Source: Armatimonadota bacterium (lineage in GTDB: Bacteria > Sysuimicrobiota > Sysuimicrobiia > Sysuimicrobiales > Humicultoraceae). Taken from it: a stretch of DNA of 64,000 nucleotides. The stretch covers positions 1-64,000 of the forward strand of contig JAVHMA010000013.1 in assembly GCA_031081715.1 (NCBI GenBank). The letters run 5' to 3'. The notes under the pieces are model-generated. The model ran no database searches. It worked only from the letters and a program-made list of their open reading frames with translations, and was not told the origin of the DNA. Each line of letters begins with the position of its first letter. Positions within the stretch are counted from its first letter, which is position 1. Positions 24,767 through 32,985 of the stretch are shown piece by piece. The position numbers were made by a program, and so were the translations under genes.

Positions 24767-26407
24767 CTATCCCGCGGCGGCGCGCAGGCGCCGTAGCCGC
24801 GCCATCACGTCGCTGCCACCCTCGCCGAAGTAGCGCGAGAGTGCCAGGTAGTCGCCGTACAGTGAGTCGTAGGTGCGCACGGCCTCTGGCCGGGGACGGT
24901 AGCGCGTGCGCTCGTGGCCTCCCATGCGCTGCACGGCCTCGATCATGCTGGCGTAGCCTCCCCGTGCGGGTCCCGCCGCCGCGGCCGCGTAGATCGCGGC
25001 ACCGACGGCCGACGCGTGAGGTAGGGCCGCGACCGCCACCTCGCGGTCGAGGACGTCGGCCGCAAGCTGAAGCAGGAGCGGGTTGCGCTCGGCCAGCCCG
25101 CCACAGGCGTGCACCTCGCGGACCGGCACACCCCCGGCCTCGAACGTCTCGATCACCCGCCGGGTGCCGTACGCCGCGGCCTCGAGGAGCGCCCGGTAGA
25201 TCTCGTGGGGTTCGGTGGTCACCGTCAACCCCACGATCAGGCCGGAGAGGTCCGCGTCGACCAGCGGGGTGCGGCAGCCGTTCCACCAGTCGAGCGCGAG
25301 CAGGCCGGCCTCGCCAGGCCCCAGGCGGGCGGCCTCGGCCTCCAGCGCCCGGTAGATCGCGGCCTCACCGCCCGCCCCGTCGGCGTAGCGGGCGGGCACC
25401 GCGGCGCGGACGAACCACTGGAAGATGTCGCCGACCGAGGCCTGGCCGGCCTCGTATCCGCACAGGCCGGGCAGGATACCGTCCTCCACGACGCCCGAGA
25501 TGCCGCGCACCGCCCGCCGCGTGGGATCCACCAGCAGGTGGCAGGCGGAGGTCCCCATGATCACCACCAGGCGGCCCGGGTCGGCGATCCCCAGGGCCGG
25601 CACAGCCGCATGCGCGTCGATGACGGCGACGGCCACCGGCGTCCCCGGCCGCAACCCGGTACGCTGCGCCCATGTCGGGGTCAGCCCGCCCGCGGGCGCC
25701 GCGACCGGCTGCGGTGGGGGCCCGAGCTTGTCCAGGAACGCCGGCAGGAGCGGGTGCAGCGATGCCCAGAACGACGCGGGCGGATACCCCGTGTCCTTTT
25801 GCCAGTGCGCCTTGTATCCGGCCTGGCAGGCGCTGCGCGCCTCGACACCGCAGAGCTGCCAGACCACCCAGTCGCCCGCCTCGATCCACCGCGCCGCGGC
25901 GCGGGCCACCTCCGGCGCCTCCTCCGCGACCTGCCAGGCCTTCGCCCAGGACCACTCTGAGGAGGTCAGCCCGCCGTAGAACCGCAGAAAGTCGCCGCCC
26001 GCCGCGTTGATCAGGTCGGCATAAGGCTGCGCGGCGTGGTGCTTCCACAGCTTCGGCCAGGCGTGCGGCTCGGCGGCGAACTCCGGGATCAGACACAGCG
26101 GTGTGCCGTCAGCGGCCGCCGGCAGCACGGTGCACGAGGTAAAGTCCACGCCGACCGCGATGATCTCGTCGCCAGCGGCGGCGGCCATGGTCCGGAGCAG
26201 CGTCGCCAGGCCCTCCAGCCAGTCACCCGGGTGCTGGAGCGCCCAGTCCGGCGGGAGCCGCTGCCCGGTGCCAGGCAGCACCCGGTCGATCACCCCGTGC
26301 GGGTAGGGGTACGTGGACGTCGCCGCGACCCCGCCGTCGGCGACCCGCACCAGGACCGCCCGCGCCGACTCGGTGCCGAAGTCCAGCCCGATGGCCAGGC
26401 GGGACAC
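24767..26407 (-). CDS. FGGY-family carbohydrate kinase, ribulokinase-like
   Basis: A 546-residue sugar kinase. The N-terminal phosphate loop is IGLDFGTESARAVL. VGVDFTSCTVLP and HAWPKLWKHHAAQPYADLIN (near residue 135) match AraB-type ribulokinases, and VIDAHAAVPALG holds the catalytic Asp. The C-terminal ATPase region contains HACGGLAERNPLLLQLAADV. It probably phosphorylates a ketopentose or ketohexose made by the adjacent isomerase. The next gene starts 4 bp downstream. No AraD-type epimerase is seen. Confidence 0.9.
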   Translation of the reverse strand: MSRLAIGLDFGTESARAVLVRVADGGVAATSTYPYPHGVIDRVLPGTGQRLPPDWALQHPGDWLEGLATLLRTMAAAAGDEIIAVGVDFTSCTVLPAAADGTPLCLIPEFAAEPHAWPKLWKHHAAQPYADLINAAGGDFLRFYGGLTSSEWSWAKAWQVAEEAPEVARAAARWIEAGDWVVWQLCGVEARSACQAGYKAHWQKDTGYPPASFWASLHPLLPAFLDKLGPPPQPVAAPAGGLTPTWAQRTGLRPGTPVAVAVIDAHAAVPALGIADPGRLVVIMGTSACHLLVDPTRRAVRGISGVVEDGILPGLCGYEAGQASVGDIFQWFVRAAVPARYADGAGGEAAIYRALEAEAARLGPGEAGLLALDWWNGCRTPLVDADLSGLIVGLTVTTEPHEIYRALLEAAAYGTRRVIETFEAGGVPVREVHACGGLAERNPLLLQLAADVLDREVAVAALPHASAVGAAIYAAAAAGPARGGYASMIEAVQRMGGHERTRYRPRPEAVRTYDSLYGDYLALSRYFGEGGSDVMARLRRLRAAAG

Positions 26408-26416
26408 GCTCGGCCC

Positions 26417-27832
26417 TCAGCGAAACACGCGCGGTTCGATGCCGGTCATCCGGCAGAACCACACCAGATCGTCCACATAGTCGCCGTAGACACCGTGGAT
26501 GTGGTTGGAGTCGTACTCCCCGAGGAACTCCTCCGCCGGAACCCGGAACCGCGCGAACGCATGCGGCCACTCGGGGGTCGTCGCCCGCGCTTTCTGGGCC
26601 GCGACCTCGGGCGGGAACTCCAAAAACTCGCCGGGGACGATGGCCATCCAGTACCGACCGTTGCGCCGAGCCAGCCGTGCCAGCGTGACCTCGCCCGGCG
26701 CGGCGATGTGCATCACCGAGGCGCCGCCGGCCGGGAAGTAGAGGATCGCCGGATAGAGGTGCACGTGCCGGAGATTGACGGCCGGGTCGAACGACCGGCC
26801 GGCGAAGTAGGTCGCGTGCTCGCCCGAGTTGACGAGGTCCCAGGTGTCCGCACCGGCATCGTAGTGCCGGACGTCCGCGAACAGCACCGGTGTGCGCGCG
26901 ATGTGCTTGAAGATCTCCATCGTGAGCGCGCCGTCGCTGTCGGCCTCGGTGGCGCAGACGATCGGATCGTGCGGGCCTTCCCAATCGTAGGGGTCGTTGA
27001 GGAACGCCTCGGCGACGTCCATGGTCGCGAAGTGGTCGGTCATCTCGGGCTGGCCCTTGATGCCGCAGAAGTCCAGCCGCCACTCGTCGATGATCTCGCG
27101 CATGGCATGGTAGGCCTTGAGCTGGCGCCGCAACAGGAGCGGCGTGAGCTTCTTCCCGTCGTAGTGGATGGTCGCGCCGTGCGCTTGCAACCAGGCGATG
27201 CCGGCGTCCGCGCGGGCGTCGGGGATGGCCTCCGCGCGCCGCACGATCTCGAACTGGTCGATGTGTTCGATGTCGATGCCGAAGTCGCGCCGCCACTGGT
27301 CGAGCGAGGGCACCGCGGTGTACATGCCCATAGACCGCCCGCCGATGACGCCATAGACCTCGCCGCGCAGGCGATTACGGGCCGCCGCCGGGCGCAGGAA
27401 CCGCAGCAGGCGGTCGAGGACCGCGGGGTCGTCGATGTCGCCCGAGGCACGGCCATGGAACGCCCCAATCTGGTCCAGGCTCCCGGCCGCCGCGAGCATG
27501 GCGACGAGCCCGGGATACTGTGGGTTGATGTTGCTGAACAGCAGGATCGGCCCTGGGACGAACTGCGCCGCGATCGCCGAGTAGTGTGGCCAGGCCCAGA
27601 TGGCGTAGTTGAAGATCGTGGCCTCGACCCCCTGGGCGGCCAGGTAGCGCCCCTCGCTGGCGGCCAGATCGGTCGTCCACACGATCTCGCGGCCGGTTGT
27701 CACCTCCCAGCCCCGGCCGCGCAGCCGCGCGGCCAGCCGGTCCTGGAACTGCCGAGTGAGGGGCAGCAGCTCCTCGTGCACGTGCCGCCGCCCGTCGGAG
27801 AACGTCAGGATGCCCACCCTGGGGGCGCGCAT
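26417..27832 (-). CDS. L-fucose/L-arabinose isomerase-family protein
   Basis: A 471-residue protein of the FucI/AraA structural superfamily, starting at ATG 27832 behind GGGGAGGCC. Visible blocks are RVGILTFSDGRRHVHEEL at the N-terminus, GGRSMGMYTAVPSLDQW in the middle and FCGIKGQPEM. The metal-binding acidic residues are probably in the last of these and in the CATEADSDGALTMEIF region. The family interconverts aldoses and ketoses. It is the first gene of the operon, and an operator-like 13-mer lies about 27 bp upstream. Substrate not determined. Confidence 0.85.
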   Translation of the reverse strand: MRAPRVGILTFSDGRRHVHEELLPLTRQFQDRLAARLRGRGWEVTTGREIVWTTDLAASEGRYLAAQGVEATIFNYAIWAWPHYSAIAAQFVPGPILLFSNINPQYPGLVAMLAAAGSLDQIGAFHGRASGDIDDPAVLDRLLRFLRPAAARNRLRGEVYGVIGGRSMGMYTAVPSLDQWRRDFGIDIEHIDQFEIVRRAEAIPDARADAGIAWLQAHGATIHYDGKKLTPLLLRRQLKAYHAMREIIDEWRLDFCGIKGQPEMTDHFATMDVAEAFLNDPYDWEGPHDPIVCATEADSDGALTMEIFKHIARTPVLFADVRHYDAGADTWDLVNSGEHATYFAGRSFDPAVNLRHVHLYPAILYFPAGGASVMHIAAPGEVTLARLARRNGRYWMAIVPGEFLEFPPEVAAQKARATTPEWPHAFARFRVPAEEFLGEYDSNHIHGVYGDYVDDLVWFCRMTGIEPRVFR

Positions 27833-27858
27833 GGAGGCCTCCCCGGTCACGCCGTTAG

Positions 27859-27871
27859 GAGAACGTTATCA
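27859..27871. promoter_or_regulatory. LacI-type operator candidate O1
   Basis: GAGAACGTTATCA, a near-palindrome around the central AACGTT that LacI/GalR-family proteins often recognise. It lies about 27 bp upstream of the isomerase start. An identical 13-mer lies at 27982-27994, 123 bp away centre to centre. Confidence 0.7.
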
Positions 27872-27981
27872 CATTCCCCGTGGGTATATTCGCGGCGCGT
27901 CCGGGCCCTCCTGCTCCACAGCCACCGTATGGCCCGCGACCCAGCCCACGGAGGAGCCCGACGGGGCCGGGGGGAAATGGA

Positions 27982-27994
27982 GAGAACGTTATCA
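27982..27994. promoter_or_regulatory. LacI-type operator candidate O2
   Basis: The second exact copy of GAGAACGTTATCA. It ends one base before the ATG of the lacI-type gene and overlaps its ribosome-binding region. Binding would repress the regulator's own expression and could form a loop with O1. Confidence 0.7.
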
Positions 27995-27995
27995 G

Positions 27996-29048
27996 ATGAC
28001 GACGATCCGTGACGTGGCCCGCCGGGCCGGGGTCTCGGTCGCGACCGCGGCGCGCGCCCTCGGCGACTACGGCTACACGAGCCCGCGGACGCGCCAGCGG
28101 GTGCTCCGCGCGGCCCGCGCCCTGGACTACCACCCCAACGCGATCGCCCGCAGCATGATCAAAGGGCGGACACAGACCCTGGCGGTCGTCGTCTCGGACA
28201 ATGCCAATCCGTTCTTCGCGTCGGTGGTCCGGGGCATCGAGGACGCGGTCTTGGGCCAGGGCTATGCGATCATCCTCTGTAACGCCGACGAGGACCCCGC
28301 CAAGGAGGCCCTCTACCTGCGCGCGATTCGACAGAAGCGGGTCGACGGCCTGGTGATCTCGCCGTCCGGGGGGCCGGGCGGGCTCCTCCGCGGCCTGATG
28401 GCCAGCGGCATCCCGATCGTCCAGGTCGACCGCCGGCTGGCCAGGCTTCCCGCGGATGCCGTCGTCGTCGACAACCGGGCCGGCGTGCGCGCCGCCATCG
28501 AGCACCTCGTCCGCCTCGGTCACCGCCGCATCGGCCTGCTCGGCGGTCCGCGCCGCCTCTACACCGGTCGCGAGCGGCTCCAGGCGTACCTGGCCGCCAT
28601 GCGCGAAGCCCGCCTGCCGGTCGCCGACGGGTGGGTCCTCGAGGGCACCTTCAAGGAGGCGAGCGGTCACGCGCTGGTTGGCCGGTTCCTGCGCCTGCGT
28701 CGCCGGCCCACGGCGATCGTGGTCGCCAACAACCTGATGACCATCGGGGCCCTGCTGGCGCTCAAGGAGGCCGGAGTCCGCATTCCCGAGGAGATGGCCG
28801 TGGTCGGGTTCGACGACATGGACTGGGCCCCGATCCTGACGCCGCCTCTCACCGCGATCGCGCAGCCGGCGCGCGACCTCGGCGCCGCCGCCGGGGTCCT
28901 CCTACTCGAACGGGTCACGGGGGCCTTTGCGGGCAGGCCGCGCACCGTGGTTCTGCAGCCGAGGCTGGTCGTCCGCGAATCCTGCGGGACGCGGGCGGCG
29001 CCCTCCTGGGCATACACTGAGCAGGAGTCTCGGGGGCCAACCGCGTAA
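27996..29048 (+). CDS. LacI/GalR-family transcriptional regulator
   Basis: A 350-residue regulator with an N-terminal helix-turn-helix (TTIRDVARRAGVSVATAARAL, residues 2-22), the hinge RSMIKGRTQTLAVVV and a periplasmic-binding-protein-like sensor domain (SDNANPFFASVVRGIED through VVGFDDMDWAPILTPPLT). It is divergent from the sugar operon and flanked by the paired operators, so it most likely represses the operon and itself, with a pathway sugar as inducer. Confidence 0.93.
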   Translation: MTTIRDVARRAGVSVATAARALGDYGYTSPRTRQRVLRAARALDYHPNAIARSMIKGRTQTLAVVVSDNANPFFASVVRGIEDAVLGQGYAIILCNADEDPAKEALYLRAIRQKRVDGLVISPSGGPGGLLRGLMASGIPIVQVDRRLARLPADAVVVDNRAGVRAAIEHLVRLGHRRIGLLGGPRRLYTGRERLQAYLAAMREARLPVADGWVLEGTFKEASGHALVGRFLRLRRRPTAIVVANNLMTIGALLALKEAGVRIPEEMAVVGFDDMDWAPILTPPLTAIAQPARDLGAAAGVLLLERVTGAFAGRPRTVVLQPRLVVRESCGTRAAPSWAYTEQESRGPTA

Positions 29049-29102
29049 CCCTCCGGCCAAGCGGTTCGCCGTCGAACCCACGTCGGTGAGGCCGGAGACC
29101 CG

Positions 29103-30512
29103 ATGCGTCGCACCCCGCGAACCCGCCCGCTGGTCCTCGTCCCCTTGATCGTCGTGCTGTGCCTGCCCGCGCTGTCCGGCGCCGCGCGTGCCACCGAGCC
29201 GCGCGCCGGCCTCCTCGATTTACAGTGGCGCCAGGACCGCGGCGCCACCTTCCTCAGCGCGAAGGTCTCGGCGCCGGTCCGCTACCGCACCGCGGTCTCG
29301 CACGGGACGATCACCATCGACCTCTGGACCGTGGTGGGCGACGTGGACCGCAGCCTCGCGATCCCGCAAGGGGTGGTCGCGCAGGTCGTGGTCCGGCGCA
29401 TGACGCCGGAGGTCATCCGGCTCGACATCGCGTTGCGCAGGGCGTCGCGCTTCAAGGTGTACCAGGGCGACGGGGTGCTGACCGTCAGCGTGTTCCCCGA
29501 GCACCTGAGCACGGTCCCGCTTCCTCAGAGCGTGGCCTACCAGACGCTCCAGGCGCCGACCGGGCGAGGCCGCGCGCGTGTTCACGTCGTGACCATCGAC
29601 CCGCAGGGGCAGGCCCTGACCGTGCGCCCCGCGCTGGGCGGCGCGGTCGTGGCGGCCACCGAGACCACCAGCGCCGCGGCCACGCGCCTGGAGGCGCTGG
29701 CCGCGATCAACGGCAACTTCTACACCTCGGCCGGGCTGCCGATCGGGCTGATCGTCATCGACGGCCGCGTGCTGTCCACCCCCTTCCCGCGCCGCGCCGT
29801 GTTCTCGGTAGACCCGCTGGGCCGGCCGCGCATCGGCCCGGTGGAGTTCGCGGGGAGGATCGTCACCGACACGGGCGCGGTCATCCCCGTCTCTGCGGTC
29901 AACCGCCCGCCACGCGCCGGCGGCGTGGCCGTCTACACGCCCGAGTTCGGACCGCTCACCCGGCCACAGGCGTTGGTCGCCACGATCCGGAACGACCGCG
30001 TGGAGGCTTTCGGCAGCGGCCGCCCGGTCATCCCGCACAACGGCTACGCCTTGGCCGCGGCCGCCTCCGAGCAGCACCTGCTGTCCGGGCTCGTCCGCGG
30101 GCAGGGCGTGCAGTTCCACGCCACGCTGGCGCCCTCCGACGTCTACCACGCGGTGCAGGGCGGCCCGCAGCTCGTGCGCGAGGGCCGGGTCTTCGTCCCC
30201 TACGTCTGGGAAGGGTTCAGCGCGTCGTTCGTCCGGCTGCGCACCGCGCGGTCGGCCATCGGCATTACACGCGCGGGCAAGGTGCTCTTCGTCGCGGTGG
30301 ACGGCCACAGCCGCCATAGCGGCATGACGCTCGACGAGCTCGCGGCGTTGATGCACACCCTCGGCGCGGTGGACGCGATGAACCTGGACGGCGGCGGGTC
30401 CTCCACCCTGGTCGTCGGCGGCCGCGTCGTGACCGCGCTCCCGCGCGGCGGGGAGCGGACCGTCTCGTCCATGCTCGTGGCGCTCCGCCGCACAGCCCAG
30501 AGCACGCCGTAG
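29103..30512 (+). CDS. Secreted AMIN-like + phosphodiester glycosidase (NAGPA) domain protein
   Basis: A 469-residue exported protein. A signal peptide (LVLVPLIVVLCLPALSGAARA) precedes an N-terminal AMIN-like beta domain (about residues 35-135) and a C-terminal NAGPA domain (about 190-465) with AAINGNFYT, HAVQGGPQLV and DAMNLDGGGSSTLVV. NAGPA-type proteins cleave phosphodiester-linked sugars or act on cell-wall glycopolymers. AMIN domains place proteins at the envelope. GTGAGGCCGGAG precedes the ATG. It lies 54 bp after the LacI gene and may share its transcript, but the functional link is uncertain. Confidence 0.88.
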   Translation: MRRTPRTRPLVLVPLIVVLCLPALSGAARATEPRAGLLDLQWRQDRGATFLSAKVSAPVRYRTAVSHGTITIDLWTVVGDVDRSLAIPQGVVAQVVVRRMTPEVIRLDIALRRASRFKVYQGDGVLTVSVFPEHLSTVPLPQSVAYQTLQAPTGRGRARVHVVTIDPQGQALTVRPALGGAVVAATETTSAAATRLEALAAINGNFYTSAGLPIGLIVIDGRVLSTPFPRRAVFSVDPLGRPRIGPVEFAGRIVTDTGAVIPVSAVNRPPRAGGVAVYTPEFGPLTRPQALVATIRNDRVEAFGSGRPVIPHNGYALAAAASEQHLLSGLVRGQGVQFHATLAPSDVYHAVQGGPQLVREGRVFVPYVWEGFSASFVRLRTARSAIGITRAGKVLFVAVDGHSRHSGMTLDELAALMHTLGAVDAMNLDGGGSSTLVVGGRVVTALPRGGERTVSSMLVALRRTAQSTP

Positions 30513-30572
30513 CCGTCAACCCGCCGTTACACTTCGCCGCCAGACTCGTAGGCGAGCCCGCCGGAGGGATGT

Positions 30573-31292
30573 GTGCGGCACCCACCCAAGAGTCAGGCGC
30601 CTGAGTTCCTCGACATGCGGGGCCTGGAGCCCCGCGAGTTCGCCGGCCTGCTCGCGGCTGTCAGACGCACGAACCGGTGGTACGGCGGCCGCACGCTGGT
30701 CCTGCGGCACCTGGAGCGCTTCGCCGCGGTGATCCCCGGGCGACCGCTCGTCATCGTGGACGTGGCGACCGCCTCGGCCGACATCCCGGCAGCGATCGTG
30801 CGGTGGGCCCGCACGCGTGGCCTGGCGGTGCGCGTCGTCGCCCTCGACCTCCATCCCGACATCCTGCGCGTCGCGCGCCGCCTGACTGCCGGGCTCCCCG
30901 AGGTCCTGCTGGTCCGCGCCGACGCCTTCGCCCTGCCGTTGGCCGACCGCAGCGCCGACGTCGTGCTCAACGCGCTGGCCCTGCACCACTTCTCCTTCGA
31001 CGAGGCGGTGCGCGTGCTGCGCGAGATCGCGCGTGTGGCACGCGGGGGGTTCGTGGTCAACGACGTGCTCCGGTCCTGGCCCGCCTACCTGGGCGCCCTG
31101 GCCGACACCTGGCTGCTCGGCCGCAACCGGCTGGCGCGCCACGACGGCCCGCTCTCGGTCCGGCGCTCGTTCACCTGGGAGGAGTTCGGAGCGCTCGCCC
31201 GCGCCGCCGACCTCGACGGGGTCGAGATCCGACGCCACCGGTTGCAGCGTGCGGTCCTCGTGCGGTGGCCGGACGGACGCGATGGACGCTGA
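30573..31292 (+). CDS. Class I SAM-dependent methyltransferase
   Basis: A 239-residue Rossmann-fold methyltransferase. Motif I region is IVDVATASADIPAAIV (a variant lacking the usual GxGxG), motif II acid is VALDLHPDIL, and VLNALALHHFSFDEAVRVLR is the typical post-motif helix. GTG start behind CGGAGGGA. The next gene starts 11 bp before its stop. Together with the following FAD reductase it resembles the methyltransferase/oxidoreductase pairs found beside polyketide synthases, which suggests O- or C-methylation of a lipid or polyketide. Confidence 0.88.
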   Translation: MRHPPKSQAPEFLDMRGLEPREFAGLLAAVRRTNRWYGGRTLVLRHLERFAAVIPGRPLVIVDVATASADIPAAIVRWARTRGLAVRVVALDLHPDILRVARRLTAGLPEVLLVRADAFALPLADRSADVVLNALALHHFSFDEAVRVLREIARVARGGFVVNDVLRSWPAYLGALADTWLLGRNRLARHDGPLSVRRSFTWEEFGALARAADLDGVEIRRHRLQRAVLVRWPDGRDGR

Positions 31293-32469
31293 CGTGCTGG
31301 TCGTCGGCGGCGGCCCGGCCGGGGCCGCGACCGCGCTGCTGCTCGCGCGACGGGGCCACCGCGTGGCGCTGGTGGACCGCGCACGGTTCCCCAGGCCGAA
31401 GCCATGCGGCGAGTATCTCAACCCCTCGGCGGTCGCGGTGCTGGAGCGACTCGGGCTCGCGGGCGAGGCGGCCGCCTCGGGCGTGCGTCTGTCCGGCATG
31501 TTCGTCGCCGGTCCGGACGGGACGTCCATCTGGGCGCCGTTCGCCTCGGGGCACGGGATGCTCGTTCCGCGCGAGCGCCTGGACCTCGTGCTCCTCCGCG
31601 CGGCGGCCGCGGCCGGGGCCGACGTGCGCGAGGAGGTGCGGGTAGATGCACTGCGGCCGGCCGACCGTGGCCGCCCGCCTCTCGTCGAGGCACGGACCCG
31701 ACGTGGCCCGGTGCGTCTGTGGGCGCGGCTGGTCGTCGGCGCCGACGGGCTGCGGTCGGTGGTCGCGCGCGCCCGCGGCCCGCTCGCGCCGGTGCGGGGC
31801 GGCCGCTACACCCTGGGCGCGCGCTTCGAGGGCATCGAGGCGTCCGCACCGCGTGGCGACCTGCACCTGGGCCGCGGCTGGTACGCTGGCGCGGCGCTCT
31901 ACGGTGGCGGAGCAGGCAACGTGGTGATCGCGGTGGAGCGGGCGATGCTGCGCCGCGGGAGCGGCGCTCTGGACAGGTTCTTCATGGACGCGTGCCGGCG
32001 CCTGCCGTTGCTCGCCGCGATGACGGCGCGCGCGCGCCGCACGACCCCGTTTGCCAGCGTCGGGCCGCTGGGGTTTGCGCGCCGACCCGTGGCCGCGTCG
32101 GGCGTGCTCCTGGTCGGCGACGCCGCGGGCACGATCGACCCGATGACCGGCGAGGGCCTGGCGCTCGCGCTGCGCAGCGCCGAGCTCGCGGCCGGGGCCG
32201 CGGCGGCGTGCCTCGCCGGCGCGCCCTGGCGGCAGACGCTGCGCGGCTACGAGCGGGCCCTGGCGCGGGCGTCCGAAGACACCTGGCGCCTGGGCCGCCT
32301 GCTCCAGTGGATCGTGCGGCACCCGGCGCTGGCCGGCTGGCTGTTCCGGCGGCTGGCAGACGACCCCGCCGGTGCGGCCGCGCTGCTGGCCGCGGTCAGC
32401 GGCCTGCGGCCCGCCCGCGACGTCCTGTCGGCGGGCTTCGCGGCGCGCCTGGCGATGGGCGTGCGATAG
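31282..32469 (+). CDS. FAD-dependent oxidoreductase, geranylgeranyl-reductase-like family
   Basis: A 395-residue flavoprotein. It has the dinucleotide-binding GGGPAGAATALLLARRGHRV, the second FAD motif RFPRPKPCGEYLNP, GADGLRSVVARA, and the C-terminal GDAAGTIDPMTGEGLALALR. This set is shared by geranylgeranyl reductases and PKS-associated tailoring oxidoreductases. Likely a reductase or hydroxylase on an isoprenoid or polyketide. It overlaps the methyltransferase gene by 11 bp. Confidence 0.9.
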   Translation: MDADVLVVGGGPAGAATALLLARRGHRVALVDRARFPRPKPCGEYLNPSAVAVLERLGLAGEAAASGVRLSGMFVAGPDGTSIWAPFASGHGMLVPRERLDLVLLRAAAAAGADVREEVRVDALRPADRGRPPLVEARTRRGPVRLWARLVVGADGLRSVVARARGPLAPVRGGRYTLGARFEGIEASAPRGDLHLGRGWYAGAALYGGGAGNVVIAVERAMLRRGSGALDRFFMDACRRLPLLAAMTARARRTTPFASVGPLGFARRPVAASGVLLVGDAAGTIDPMTGEGLALALRSAELAAGAAAACLAGAPWRQTLRGYERALARASEDTWRLGRLLQWIVRHPALAGWLFRRLADDPAGAAALLAAVSGLRPARDVLSAGFAARLAMGVR

Positions 32470-32520
32470 CCAGGACGCGACGGCCGGGCCAGGCGATCGA
32501 ATCGAGGCCGCGGGAGCGAC

Positions 32521-32985
32521 GTGATCGTGCATACCATCCACCGCGCCCGCATCGCCGCGCCGCTGGAGCGGGTCTTCGCCCTGGCGCAGGACGTCGAGCG
32601 CTGGCCGCAGCTCCTGCCCGCGTACCGCTGGTGCCGGGTGCTCGAGCGGGCGCCGAATCGGCTGGTCTTCTCCATGGGCGGGTGGGTGCGCGGTTGGCCC
32701 GCGCGGTGGACCGCGGTGCAGGAGGCCGCACCGCGCGAGCGCCGCCTGCGGTTCCGCCACACCGGCGGTATCACCACCGGCATGGACGTGGAATGGCGCT
32801 TCGCGCCCGACGGCGGTTACACCGACGTCGAGATCGAGCACCGCCTGGTGATGCGCTGGCCGCTGGTGGGCCGGGTGGTGAGCGACTTGATCGTCGGCCC
32901 GGTGTTCATCGACCACATCGCCCGACGCACGCTGGAGGCCGTGAAGGCCGCGGCTCAGCGCCCGGCCGGAAGGGAGACGCGATGA
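32521..32985 (+). CDS. SRPBCC (START/polyketide cyclase-like) protein
   Basis: A 154-residue helix-grip protein. Its pattern of an N-terminal strand, VFALAQDVERWPQLLPAYR and a long C-terminal helix (VFIDHIARRTLEAVKAAA) is that of the polyketide cyclase/dehydrase group. These proteins hold hydrophobic intermediates and can catalyse ring closure. GTG start at 32521. The next gene starts four bases before its stop (ATGA), coupling it to a ketosynthase, a typical type II PKS or lipid-pathway pairing. Confidence 0.88.
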   Translation: MIVHTIHRARIAAPLERVFALAQDVERWPQLLPAYRWCRVLERAPNRLVFSMGGWVRGWPARWTAVQEAAPRERRLRFRHTGGITTGMDVEWRFAPDGGYTDVEIEHRLVMRWPLVGRVVSDLIVGPVFIDHIARRTLEAVKAAAQRPAGRETR

